From RGIG5579 sp045602025 (GTDB lineage Bacteria; Bacillota; Clostridia; Oscillospirales; SIG627): DNA of 64,000 nt. The position numbers were made by a program, and so were the translations under genes. Position 1 is the first letter of the stretch. The number at the start of each line of letters is the position of its first letter. This document shows, piece after piece, positions 23,487 through 31,535 of this stretch. Where the stretch lies: positions 1 to 64,000 of the forward strand of contig JAZSAT010000015.1 in NCBI GenBank assembly GCA_045602025.1. Direction: 5' to 3'. The notes under the pieces are model-generated. The model had not been told where the DNA came from, did no database searches, and was given only the letters and a program-made list of their open reading frames with translations.

Positions 23487-23515
23487 TTGACCTTGAGAAA
23501 AAAATGAGATATATT
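23487..23515 (+). promoter_or_regulatory. Promoter of the AEC transporter gene
   Basis: TTGACC, 17 bp, TATATT; about 36 bp from the -10 box to the proposed start codon. Confidence 0.75.
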
Positions 23516-23551
23516 TATTATTGTTAAATTGTAGGGAGGGAGGAGAAAAGA

Positions 23552-24535
23552 ATCGAATCGTTTTTGTTTTCCGTAAATGCCGTTCTGCCGATCGTTTTGA
23601 TGGTAGTATGCGGATTTTTTATAAAGAAGATCGGTATTTTAAGTATTGAAACATCTAAGATCATCAATAAGATCGTTTTCAGACTTCTGCTTCCTTGCTC
23701 ACTTTTTTTAAATGTTTACAGCATCGAGGATCTGGGATCGATTGATTTTGGATATATTCTTTTTGCAATGATCGCCACGGTTTTGATCTTTTTTATCTTC
23801 ATTCCGCTGTCAAAAATTGTGTCAAAGGAAAATCCCTTGCGCGGCTCACTCATTCAGGCATCCTTCCGATCCAATTATGCCCTGATTGGAATTCCTCTTG
23901 CAACCTCCCTCTATGGGGACGAGGGGGCAATGATTGCCACCGTTCTTTCTGCCTTTGCGATTCCTCTATTTAATGTTTTGGCGGTTATTTGTCTGACTGC
24001 CTTTGGTGAAAAAGGGGAGAAACTGAGCGCGAAAAAAATGCTTTTGAGCATTGCAAAAAATCCTCTTATTTTGAGTATTCTGCTTGGCTTTGTTTGCCTG
24101 TTCTTAAGAAAAGTATTTTCCTCTTTTGACATTCACCTCCGTCTTTCCGATATTACCCCTGTATATTCTGTCATGAATCAGTTTGCAAAAACGGCAACAC
24201 CTCTTGCCCTTCTTGCTTTGGGTGCGCAGTTTGAATTTTCCGCAGTACCCGCCTTGAAAAAAGAGATCATTTTCGGTACTGTTTTCAGAACAGTACTGAT
24301 TCCCGCAGTGGCCCTTTCCATAGCTTTTCTTTCGAACTCTTTTCAGGGTGCTCACTTTGCTGCTTTTGTCGCACTTTTTGCAACGCCCGTTGCCATTTCT
24401 ACCGTGCCTATGGCGCAGGAGCTTGGGGCAGATACCACCCTTGCCGGTCAGCTTGTGGTCTGGACCACATTGCTTTCTGCATTTACCATATTTTTCTTTT
24501 CTTTTATTCTAAAATCCATTGGCGTATTTAATTAA
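23552..24535 (+). CDS. AEC-family transporter, apparent AUC start
   Basis: A carrier of the auxin-efflux (AEC) family with about ten membrane helices in two five-helix halves; bacterial members export or import small organic acids. The middle cytosolic loop and the second half (TPLALLALGAQFEF, TPVAISTVPMAQELG) are typical. The first standard start is TTG at 23564, but it lies 18 bases from the strong GGAGGGAGGAG site. An in-frame ATC at 23552 is spaced six bases from that site and adds ESFL, giving an N-terminus that, from memory, matches family members beginning M-E-x-F-L-F-S. I take AUC as the start, with TTG 23564 or an ATG sequence error as alternatives. No relation to fucose use is implied. 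Confidence 0.85.
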   Translation: MESFLFSVNAVLPIVLMVVCGFFIKKIGILSIETSKIINKIVFRLLLPCSLFLNVYSIEDLGSIDFGYILFAMIATVLIFFIFIPLSKIVSKENPLRGSLIQASFRSNYALIGIPLATSLYGDEGAMIATVLSAFAIPLFNVLAVICLTAFGEKGEKLSAKKMLLSIAKNPLILSILLGFVCLFLRKVFSSFDIHLRLSDITPVYSVMNQFAKTATPLALLALGAQFEFSAVPALKKEIIFGTVFRTVLIPAVALSIAFLSNSFQGAHFAAFVALFATPVAISTVPMAQELGADTTLAGQLVVWTTLLSAFTIFFFSFILKSIGVFN

Positions 24536-24550
24536 AATATAGAAGTATTG

Positions 24551-24576
24551 AAAAAAGCACCGAGAGGTGCTTTTTT
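24551..24576 (+). terminator. Terminator of the AEC gene
   Basis: AAAAAAGCACC / GGTGCTTTTTT with loop GAGA, 15 bp after the stop. Confidence 0.92.
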
Positions 24577-24654
24577 GTGCATGGTTTGAATGTCCTTTTT
24601 ATGGTACACTTCTTTTTTTATACTAAACTTGAAAAAGAAAGAGGGGTGTTTTTC

Positions 24655-25257
24655 GTGTCATTCAATCCATACAAAAAAATTAATTTTTGCGAAATAAATG
24701 TGCCTGATGAAAAATTTATGTGGAGCTATTCACGGCAAGAATTGCTGAAAATGCTAAATGAAAAATGCAAAGGCCTTGTATTGAAAAAAATATATGTTAA
24801 CTTGTTGAGTTTTTTAGAGTCACTTAGATATGATAGATATTACTGTGATCTTTCTTATTTGGGAGGCACGGTGATTTTAGTTTTTAATAAACTTGTTGTT
24901 CAGATGGAAATCCATGGTATTGGAATGATTGAATATCGAATAATTAATCCTTGGGAGATTAAGATAAAGAAAATATATGATTTACCGCCTACGGAAGGTT
25001 TGTATGGTGATAAATTTTTTTATGACCTTTCTTTATGCCTTGATTCGTCCTTTATTGATCAAAAGATTGAATATGTAGCAGTAGATCGAACGGACTATTA
25101 TTCGATTTATTTTTCGTCTTTTGATGATGAAAAAGCAGAAAAGGCAGGAAAGGAAAGAGATTTGCCTCGTAATATTCATTTTCATCTTGAAAACGGTTTG
25201 GATCTCGTGTTATATGGTGATGAGCTTGAGTATTTTTATATTAAATTGGAAAAGTAA
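24655..25257 (+). CDS. Hypothetical protein, immunity-like, AT-rich
   Basis: A 200-residue soluble protein rich in Tyr, Phe, Asp and Lys, without signal or membrane helix. I do not recognise a named family. The C-terminal pattern (IHFHLENGLDLVLYGDELEYF) has the strand-NG-strand look of several immunity and SMI/Imm-type proteins. GTG 24655 is chosen because of AGAGGGGTG eight bases upstream; the longer frame from 24577 begins inside the previous terminator's tail. The DNA is visibly more AT-rich and uses rarer codons (ATA, TTA) than neighbouring genes, a sign of recent acquisition. It pairs with the next gene, 11 bp away. Confidence 0.7.
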   Translation: MSFNPYKKINFCEINVPDEKFMWSYSRQELLKMLNEKCKGLVLKKIYVNLLSFLESLRYDRYYCDLSYLGGTVILVFNKLVVQMEIHGIGMIEYRIINPWEIKIKKIYDLPPTEGLYGDKFFYDLSLCLDSSFIDQKIEYVAVDRTDYYSIYFSSFDDEKAEKAGKERDLPRNIHFHLENGLDLVLYGDELEYFYIKLEK

Positions 25258-25268
25258 AGGAGTTTCTG

Positions 25269-25991
25269 ATGGATTTTATTGAGGTACAGGGATCTTGTAA
25301 GGAATTATTAGACTTTTTCTTACAAATACCTCCAAATTTCAAAGCAGCGAAAGATATAATAACGAGGGAAAATTTTTCTTCGGATGAGATTTCAAAAGTT
25401 GCTATTTGCTATGCTGAAAAGTGTGGTTTGGAAGTTGGAGATCATTTGTTTGAAATTGGTTGTGAAGATCTGTCAGCTTCAAAGTTGAAAAAAGGAGTTG
25501 TACCCGGTCTGCATAGTACTTATCTTTATTCGGTAGTTGATTTTCTTTTAGCATATAGATTAAATCCAAATTATGTGTTTGGATCAAATAATTTGTTGCA
25601 CAGCTTGTTTTATGTGGATAATGAATATGTAGGCGCTGATACGATGCGGCTTTTGTTTGACAACGGAGCAGATCCAAATTTAAAAGTCGAAGGAGAGTCA
25701 ATTTATGATATGGTTGAAGAAGATATTTGGTTTGGTTCGATAGAACAATACATACGTTGGAGATATGATGGTTGGGTACATATGATGTTTGTTATTCTTG
25801 CTTACGGTGGTAAGAATTCTACTCGGAGCCAAAACATTACAAGATTTAAAGAGTATGATAAAGACGAACTGTTTTCGTTAGATAAATTAAAAGATCATCG
25901 AAACTACTATTATGGTTTATGTAGGGGGGATAACGAAACTATTCTTCGCGTTTTTGAAAAAGATACTTTTTGGGAGGTTGCTTGCTGGTGA
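25269..25991 (+). CDS. Ankyrin-like protein, immunity-like, AT-rich
   Basis: A 240-residue cytosolic protein with at least one clear ankyrin-type unit (DTMRLLFDNGADPNLKVEG, about residues 121-140) and degenerate units before it (VVDFLLAYRLNPNYVFGSNN). It is acidic and aromatic, and AT-rich like its partner upstream, with an AAAGGAGTTTCTG binding site. Ankyrin proteins of this size in pairs are common as immunity or accessory genes at polymorphic-toxin loci, but no toxin gene lies nearby. Function unknown; the immunity reading is inference from composition and pairing. Confidence 0.72.
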   Translation: MDFIEVQGSCKELLDFFLQIPPNFKAAKDIITRENFSSDEISKVAICYAEKCGLEVGDHLFEIGCEDLSASKLKKGVVPGLHSTYLYSVVDFLLAYRLNPNYVFGSNNLLHSLFYVDNEYVGADTMRLLFDNGADPNLKVEGESIYDMVEEDIWFGSIEQYIRWRYDGWVHMMFVILAYGGKNSTRSQNITRFKEYDKDELFSLDKLKDHRNYYYGLCRGDNETILRVFEKDTFWEVACW

Positions 25992-26008
25992 AGGGCAATT
26001 AGCTCTTG

Positions 26009-26037
26009 TTGCAAAAGGGTGTTTTCTATGCTACAAT
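26009..26037 (+). promoter_or_regulatory. Promoter of the acetyltransferase gene
   Basis: TTGCAA, 17 bp, TACAAT, 20 bp before the ATG. Confidence 0.75.
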
Positions 26038-26057
26038 GGTAAAGAGGTGCTATAAAA

Positions 26058-26876
26058 ATGACAAAAGATTTTTTACATACATATACAAAAGAGGATATAT
26101 TCCGTCAGCTTGAGGCAATGAATGCGCCTCGTGATAAGATGGTTATGCTTCATTCCTCCCTTCGTGCTGTCGGCAAGGTGGAGGGCGGCGGAGAAGGACT
26201 CCTTGATATTTTGGTCGAGTATTTTACAAAAGAAGGCGGTCTTCTTTGTATTCCTACTCATACCTGGCATAACCTTGATAAGGAAATTACGCTGGATATG
26301 AAAAGCGATGATACATGCCTCGGTGCCTTTTCTTCCATTGCAATTCGTGACGGCAGAGGCTATCGCACGGAAAGTCCCACTCACTCTGTGGTCATTTTCG
26401 GTGACCGTAAAAAAGCGGAAGAGGCGGCCAAGGGGGAAACATTTGCCAAAACACCTACCGCACCCGAAACCGTTTACGGAAAGCTTTATGATGAGGGCGG
26501 ATTTGTTCTCCTTGTTGGAGTAGCTCAGAATCGTAATACCTACCTTCACACTGTAGACGAAATACTGGAGATTCCTAACCGTATGGAGGATAAAAGCATT
26601 TCCGTGGTGATCAAGAAGGAAAACGGCGAGATCGTAAAGAGAGGGCTTTCCTTGTTCTATACGGACTATACGGAGGATATTTCCGATCGCTTCATCAAAT
26701 ACGATACGCCTTTTCGCTATCATGGTTGTATCACGGATGGCTTTTTGGGAAATGCACCTTGTCAGCTTTGCGATGCGAGAAAAATGAAGGAAGTGGCAGA
26801 GCTTATCTACAAAAACGCAAAAGAGGATCCCTTGAAGACAGAACAGCCCATTCCGCAAAAATACTATGTAAAATAA
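26058..26876 (+). CDS. AAC(3)-family N-acetyltransferase
   Basis: A 272-residue member of the aminoglycoside 3-N-acetyltransferase fold family (antibiotic_NAT), which uses acetyl-CoA. Seen: MLHSSLRAVGKVEGG near the N-terminus, GGLLCIPTHTW, and the active-site segment YRTESPTHSV with its conserved Arg, Pro and Ser. Length is normal for the family. Chromosomal homologues are widespread in gut Clostridia and many act on other amines, so resistance cannot be claimed. GAGGTGC lies upstream of the ATG. The transcript should end at the GCACCC/GGGTGC hairpin just after the stop, which has been split from its U-run by an insertion. Confidence 0.9.
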   Translation: MTKDFLHTYTKEDIFRQLEAMNAPRDKMVMLHSSLRAVGKVEGGGEGLLDILVEYFTKEGGLLCIPTHTWHNLDKEITLDMKSDDTCLGAFSSIAIRDGRGYRTESPTHSVVIFGDRKKAEEAAKGETFAKTPTAPETVYGKLYDEGGFVLLVGVAQNRNTYLHTVDEILEIPNRMEDKSISVVIKKENGEIVKRGLSLFYTDYTEDISDRFIKYDTPFRYHGCITDGFLGNAPCQLCDARKMKEVAELIYKNAKEDPLKTEQPIPQKYYVK

Positions 26877-26913
26877 AAAAGCACCCGAAAGGGTGCTTCT
26901 CATAAGGATGATT

Positions 26914-26945
26914 AAAGCCTCGATGAATTTCATCGAGGCTTTTCT
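26914..26945. terminator. Perfect hairpin inside the insertion
   Basis: AAAGCCTCGATGA / TCATCGAGGCTTT with a three-base ATT loop, followed on the plus strand by TCTTAT. It may supply a terminator for the upstream gene whose own U-run was displaced. Confidence 0.6.
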
Positions 26946-27041
26946 TATGCTTATCGGAAAGAACCAGCATCGCATTTGTAAGTACAAATGCTTCTTTTTG
27001 GGTGGTACCCAAACCCTTTTTACAATAAAAAAGAAAGATAA

Positions 27042-27213
27042 GTGATATTCTTTGTTGTGCAAAGAGTGATATTTTCACTTCGTGAAAGTGTTATTACTCC
27101 CTCCCGTCGTAGTGGTATTTTATTCTCCTACGAAACTCGCGGAGCGAATACCACTCGGCTTTTAGCCGAATATCACTGCGAAGCAATATCACTCGCCGTC
27201 AGGCGAATAAAAC
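27042..27213. repeat. Mirrored array of GTGATATT and AATATCAC units
   Basis: Four units GTGATATT-like (27042, 27066, 27088, 27112) are followed by four inverted units AATATCAC-like (27147, 27169, 27185, 27206), spaced 16-24 bp. The spacers themselves form short hairpins (TTCAC/GTGAA, CGGC/GCCG, GCGAAGC, CGCC/GGCG). The whole could fold into one long rod with side hairpins. Confidence 0.8.
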
Positions 27214-27253
27214 TGCGAGACTTCCTTGTGAGAAGTCTCGCAAAGGGTGCTTT

Positions 27254-29269
27254 TTAATTCATTCTGATTTTCCGCATAAAGGGAGATAGATCCTTTTCTG
27301 TTGCTGTTTCCAAAAAGATTCTCGCAGCTTCTCCGGCATCGCGGATCATTTCCATAGAAAAGGTATCGGTAAAGCTTTCAAAGCCAAAGCCGGATTGGCG
27401 GGTTCCGAAAAACTCACCGGGGCCGCGGGTCTTTAAATCAAACTGAGCAAGCTCAAAGCCGTCGTGGCAGTCGCAAAGCTTTTTCAGCCGTTCTCTTGCC
27501 GCTTTACCGGAATGAGAAGAGATGAGAATGCAATAGGACTTGTCCTTTCCGCGGCCGACTCTACCGCGCAGCTGATGGAGCTGACTGAGACCGAACCGCT
27601 CCGCACTTCGGATCACCATAACCGTGGCATTCGGAACATCAACTCCTACCTCAATTACAGTTGTGGATACCAGAATCTGTGTTTTGCCTTCTTTAAAAGA
27701 AGCCATAATACGATTTTTCTCTTCGGGCTTTTGCTTCCCGTGAAGAAGGACAGAGGAAAAATCGGGAAGATTCTTCTTGATTTCCTCCAGCTCCTCTGTG
27801 GCAGATTGGAGGGGACTTGAGTTTTCCTCATCCTCGATCAAAGGACAAACGATGTATGCCTGGTTTCCTTCCGAGATTCTTTCTTTTAGGAAGGAGTAAA
27901 CCCTCGGGAGCTTATCTTCTCCTACATAAAGGGTATCGATTTTCTGTCTCCCCGGAGGAAGCTCGTCAATGACAGAAATACGGCTTTTTGCATGTAAGAA
28001 CATAGCAAGGCTTCTTGGGATCGGAGTGGCACTCATTACAAGGGAATGAACTGCGCCGCCCTTTTCTCCCAGTAGGTTTCTGTGTCTCACACCGAAACGG
28101 TGCTGTTCATCGGTGATGGCAAGAGAAATTCCCGCACATCGGGTGCTTTCCTCTATCAAAGCATGTGTACCGATGAGGATATAAGGATTTTCCTTTTCTG
28201 TGTAAGAAAAAATCTCCTCGCGTTCTTTCTTCTTGGTGGAACCGGTGAGAAGAAAGACGGGAATATTAAATTCTTTAAACAGAGCGGAAAAAGAATGGAA
28301 ATGCTGTTTTGCTAAGATTTCGGTGGGCGCCATTACAAGGGTACTCTTACCGTTTTGTGCGGTAAGAAAAGCAGCGGCGGCCGCTACAATGGTTTTACCG
28401 CTGCCCACATCACCTTGGATCAAGCGATCCATCGGAAAGATCGGATTGGTTCCGCACAGATCAGACTTAATTTCCTCAATCACTCTTTTTTGTGCTTCTG
28501 TCAGGCAAAAGGGGAGAGAGGAAAGAAAAGGAGACAGATCATCATTTTTAAAGGGAGAAACGGTTTCTTTTCTGTTTTGCGCGGCAAAAATGGAGGCCTG
28601 AACGCTGAAGCGGAAAAGCTCTTCAAAAGCAAATCGCTTTTTTGCCTTTAAAACATGATCCATATCGGTGGGGCAGTGGAGAAAATACAAGGCGCGTTTT
28701 CGGGATAAAAGTCCGAATTTATCTAAAATGCTTTGGGGGAGGGTCTCTTCTATTTGAGACAAAGACTCAAGAAGAAACTGTGAGATCAGCCCTTCCCTCT
28801 GTTTTGAGGACAGCCCTTTGATCTGAGAATAAACCGGGGAGAGCACTTCGGGATCGGGGGCATTTTTTTCTCTTATGGGAGAAAAAAGATAATATATGCC
28901 GCTTTTTTCCTGTAATACACCGCCATAGTATGCTTCCTGTCCGGAGAAGATCTGACTTCTCAGGTATGGCTGATTGAAGTAGAGAATATGTACCCGCGTA
29001 CCGTTTTCGTCTTCTGCAAGAAAGCGCAATGTTTTTCCGCGTCCCTTCAAATTCAAAACAACAGGCGCAGATACAGCAGTAAGGTGAAAATAAGAAAATA
29101 CGCCGATTCTTTCTTCGGAAAGAGAAAATACTTTTCCGCTTCGGTAAGAAAGAGGAAAGCGAAACAGAAGATCCTCTAAGGTTTCAATTCCGCTTCTGTT
29201 TAAAATTTCCACTCGTTTTGCACCTACACCCTTTAAGGTGCTCACGGGAGATGTGAGAAGATGTGCCAT
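27254..29269 (-). CDS. recG: ATP-dependent DNA helicase RecG
   Basis: A 671-residue branch-migration helicase that remodels stalled forks and Holliday junctions. Order: N-terminal wedge/OB domain (to about 230), RecA-like domain 1 with Walker A GDVGSGKT and the DEQH box (ITDEQHRFGVRHR), RecA-like domain 2 with QIVLVSTTVIEVGVD-type motif V region and the QLRGRVGRG motif VI, then the C-terminal TRG segment (RGPGEFFGTRQSG). Full length. Its start overlaps the stop of the upstream SMC-like ATPase gene by one base (TGATG). Its original terminator was apparently disrupted; GCGAGACTTC/GAAGTCTCGC inside the insertion may substitute. Confidence 0.96.
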   Translation of the reverse strand: MAHLLTSPVSTLKGVGAKRVEILNRSGIETLEDLLFRFPLSYRSGKVFSLSEERIGVFSYFHLTAVSAPVVLNLKGRGKTLRFLAEDENGTRVHILYFNQPYLRSQIFSGQEAYYGGVLQEKSGIYYLFSPIREKNAPDPEVLSPVYSQIKGLSSKQREGLISQFLLESLSQIEETLPQSILDKFGLLSRKRALYFLHCPTDMDHVLKAKKRFAFEELFRFSVQASIFAAQNRKETVSPFKNDDLSPFLSSLPFCLTEAQKRVIEEIKSDLCGTNPIFPMDRLIQGDVGSGKTIVAAAAAFLTAQNGKSTLVMAPTEILAKQHFHSFSALFKEFNIPVFLLTGSTKKKEREEIFSYTEKENPYILIGTHALIEESTRCAGISLAITDEQHRFGVRHRNLLGEKGGAVHSLVMSATPIPRSLAMFLHAKSRISVIDELPPGRQKIDTLYVGEDKLPRVYSFLKERISEGNQAYIVCPLIEDEENSSPLQSATEELEEIKKNLPDFSSVLLHGKQKPEEKNRIMASFKEGKTQILVSTTVIEVGVDVPNATVMVIRSAERFGLSQLHQLRGRVGRGKDKSYCILISSHSGKAARERLKKLCDCHDGFELAQFDLKTRGPGEFFGTRQSGFGFESFTDTFSMEMIRDAGEAARIFLETATEKDLSPFMRKIRMN

Positions 29270-31440
29270 CAGAGCTTTACAATGTTAGCGGTATCACGAG
29301 AAATGTCAAGAAACTCTTCCGAGGAAGTGGCAATAAAGAACTGACAGCAGTTTTCTCGGATATAATCGTAGAATTTCTTTGCGTTTTGAGGGGAAAGCTT
29401 TGCCAAGGAATCGTCAAAGATCATGGGTAAGCAAGTCTTTTTCAACATTTGTGCAAGGGATAAGCGAAAAGCAAGCAGGCCCATTTCTGAAATGACACCG
29501 CCGCCGGCGGCGATCAGGGGAAGGACGGATTTTCGGTCGCAGAAGCAAAGCTCAAAATCATCGTCAAACAAGAAGGATTCTCCTTCGCCCAAAAGGTGAG
29601 CAGTCTGATCGTTTATCCGTTTTGAAAGAGCTTTTTTCAGATCGCTTTCAAACTGATCTTTTCTTGCTTTTGCAAGGGAAAAGTTCAGGTCAACGCTTTC
29701 AAAAGCCGTTTTTTCCTGTGCAATCGTTTCTCGGATCTTTTCCAGATCTTTTTCAATATCCTCGGGATTTCGTGCGCTTTTTTCTTTTGCTTCCTGAAGT
29801 CTTGCGGAAATCAGTGCTTTCTTTTTGTAAAGAGCATCGTTTTGCGCCAAAAGGAAGGCCAGTTCCTTTTGTAAACTTACAAATTCGGGGCTGAGAGTCA
29901 TTTTTTCCCCGTCTACATTTTCGCAGAGCTTTTTCTTGTATTCGATCTTATCTTTTTCGATTTCATCTTCCAGGTCAAACAGAGCGTCATTTGCTTCAAT
30001 GATCTCGTCGCAAACAGCAAGAAGCTCACCGTCTTCTTCGCTGTAACCTAAGGCTTTGACTTTTTTTGCTATTCTTTCTTGAACAGCATCTTTTTCGTCT
30101 AACTTTTCTTTGCAGAAGCTTTCACAAACCAAAACCTCTTCACGATAAACCTCTGTGGTTTTGTTGTGTGCAGTGACCTTGTCAAAAAGCTTGTAAAAAT
30201 GAGAAAGAGATTCCGCATCGTGCTTGGAAAAAAGAGCTTTGATGCGGGTGTTAAATAAAGTTGAAATGCAAAGGGCAGATACGGAGCAAAGGGCAAGAGC
30301 AAGGCTTGATGCAATGCAGGTGATCAAGTCAAAATCAAAATAATGCAAAAGAACGCCGAGGGCAATACCTGCAGACATCAAGAGAATGCAGACTATGTAT
30401 AATGCGAGCTTTGCATTTTTTTGTTTTTTGATCTTTTCTCTTGTCTCGGAAAGATTTTCCAGGCTGTTTTTACCTGTAAAAATGCTTTCGTGATATGTAA
30501 GATTCTCCTCTGCCGAGGAAAGCTTGTTTCTTGCTTTATTTAAATTTGCAACCGCAAGGCTCAAACGGTTGTAGTCTTCCTTCATATCGTCGAGCTCTTT
30601 TCGGGTAAGTTTACCGATCTTGGAAGAAACTTCAAAGGAGGCAATCTTGAACCGTTTTTCCTTCGCTACGATTTTGTGGAAGGTCTCCTCAGTATTTTCT
30701 TTGTTCTGCGAAAGCTTCAGATCGTCGGCAAATCCTGCCATATCCGCTTTGATAAGAACGCATCTGCGGTCATTATCATCGATTTTCTCTCTGATCTCAG
30801 ACAAAGCCTCAAGGCAATCGGAGGCTTCCTTTTCCCAGTCGGGATGCTCCTCCAATTCTTTTTTTAAAAGGCCTTCTTTTTCCAAAAGAAGATCAAGGGT
30901 TCCGTTTTTTTCAGCATTGCAAAAACCGTTTCTCTTTTTTTCGAGAACCAAGGAATCGCGATAGATGCTTTCGGTTTCCGGTGAGAAAGAGGCGATGTGA
31001 TTCAAAATGGAGAATTTGGGCTTTACAACGGGAGTTTCATATTTTGCCTGTCTGAAGTAACTGATCAGGTCAAAGGAGTCCTGATCCATTTCCGTCAGGT
31101 ATTCGCCCGGGGTCAAAGAGGTGGCAATTGGCTCTTCCGGAGAGTCTTTATAAAAAAGAACACTCTCTTCGCCACCGATCAGCTGTCTTTCGATCACAAA
31201 ATTTCCCTTCTCGGAAGAGAAGAAGATCTTTCCTTTTGCATCTTCTGTATTGCCGCGTGCAAGAGAAACGGAATCCGCTCCGTAAAGAGCGAATTGAATG
31301 AACTCACACAGACTTGTCTTACCGCTGCGAAAAGACCCGAAAAAGATGTTTGCTCCTTTTTCGGGTACAACGGTCAGATCTCTGATCTTTTTAAATTGTT
31401 CGATTTGAATTTTTTCAATAGTAAGGCGTTGAAGATTCAT
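29269..31440 (-). CDS. SMC/Rad50-like ATPase with internal membrane hairpin (YhaN-like)
   Basis: A 723-residue ABC-type ATPase of the RecF/Rad50/SMC class. Walker A is GSFRSGKT (residues 35-42); the C-terminal half has Walker B (LPMIFDDSLAKL) after a signature-like segment. Between them lie long coiled coils, and near the middle (about 340-395) two hydrophobic helices (LALYIVCILLMSAGIALGV and an LITCIASSLALALCSVSAL stretch) where Rad50 has its hook. That architecture recalls YhaN-type proteins of Bacillota. No SbcD/YhaO nuclease partner is adjacent; instead it is translationally coupled to recG, pointing to DNA repair or fork processing at the membrane. Partner and activity are inferred. Confidence 0.8.
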   Translation of the reverse strand: MNLQRLTIEKIQIEQFKKIRDLTVVPEKGANIFFGSFRSGKTSLCEFIQFALYGADSVSLARGNTEDAKGKIFFSSEKGNFVIERQLIGGEESVLFYKDSPEEPIATSLTPGEYLTEMDQDSFDLISYFRQAKYETPVVKPKFSILNHIASFSPETESIYRDSLVLEKKRNGFCNAEKNGTLDLLLEKEGLLKKELEEHPDWEKEASDCLEALSEIREKIDDNDRRCVLIKADMAGFADDLKLSQNKENTEETFHKIVAKEKRFKIASFEVSSKIGKLTRKELDDMKEDYNRLSLAVANLNKARNKLSSAEENLTYHESIFTGKNSLENLSETREKIKKQKNAKLALYIVCILLMSAGIALGVLLHYFDFDLITCIASSLALALCSVSALCISTLFNTRIKALFSKHDAESLSHFYKLFDKVTAHNKTTEVYREEVLVCESFCKEKLDEKDAVQERIAKKVKALGYSEEDGELLAVCDEIIEANDALFDLEDEIEKDKIEYKKKLCENVDGEKMTLSPEFVSLQKELAFLLAQNDALYKKKALISARLQEAKEKSARNPEDIEKDLEKIRETIAQEKTAFESVDLNFSLAKARKDQFESDLKKALSKRINDQTAHLLGEGESFLFDDDFELCFCDRKSVLPLIAAGGGVISEMGLLAFRLSLAQMLKKTCLPMIFDDSLAKLSPQNAKKFYDYIRENCCQFFIATSSEEFLDISRDTANIVKL

Positions 31441-31467
31441 ATTTTTTCCTCAAAAATTAATGAAGAT

Positions 31468-31496
31468 ATTATAACAAAGAAGATACTTTTCGTCAA
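31468..31496 (-). promoter_or_regulatory. Promoter of the SMC-like ATPase/recG operon
   Basis: Minus strand TTGACG, 17 bp, TATAAT; -10 box 27 bp before the ATG, which has TGAGGAAAAAAT. Confidence 0.87.
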
Positions 31497-31515
31497 TTGT
31501 TTTATCAAAAGATAT

Positions 31516-31535
31516 GAGGCGGATTATTCCGCCTC
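31516..31535 (-). terminator. Hairpin overlapping the deacetylase stop
   Basis: GAGGCGGA / TCCGCCTC with a four-base loop that includes the TAA stop; only a weak ATATCTTTT follows on the minus strand. Confidence 0.5.

Larger units (their letters stand above)
26875..27253. mobile_element. MITE-like structured insertion in a shared terminator
   Basis: About 345 bp (26899-27241) is flanked by the 11-bp direct repeat AAAGGGTGCTT (26888-26898 and 27242-27252). Removing the insert and one copy restores AAAAAAGCACCC-GAAA-GGGTGCTTTTT, a perfect bidirectional terminator between the convergent acetyltransferase gene and recG. Near the ends CTTCTCATAAGG (26896-26907) and CCTTGTGAGAAG (27224-27235) are inverted with 11 of 12 matches. 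Inside are several hairpins and a mirrored array of 8-mers. There is no transposase. The insertion history is inferred. Confidence 0.62.

Noticed and set aside
26058..26876. Acquired aminoglycoside resistance gene
   Set aside because: The AAC(3) fold is clear, but composition matches the chromosome, no mobility gene is adjacent, and family members often have other substrates.
27042..27213. CRISPR array
   Set aside because: The repeated unit is only 8 bp, changes orientation halfway, and the spacers are hairpins of similar sequence; no cas gene is near.
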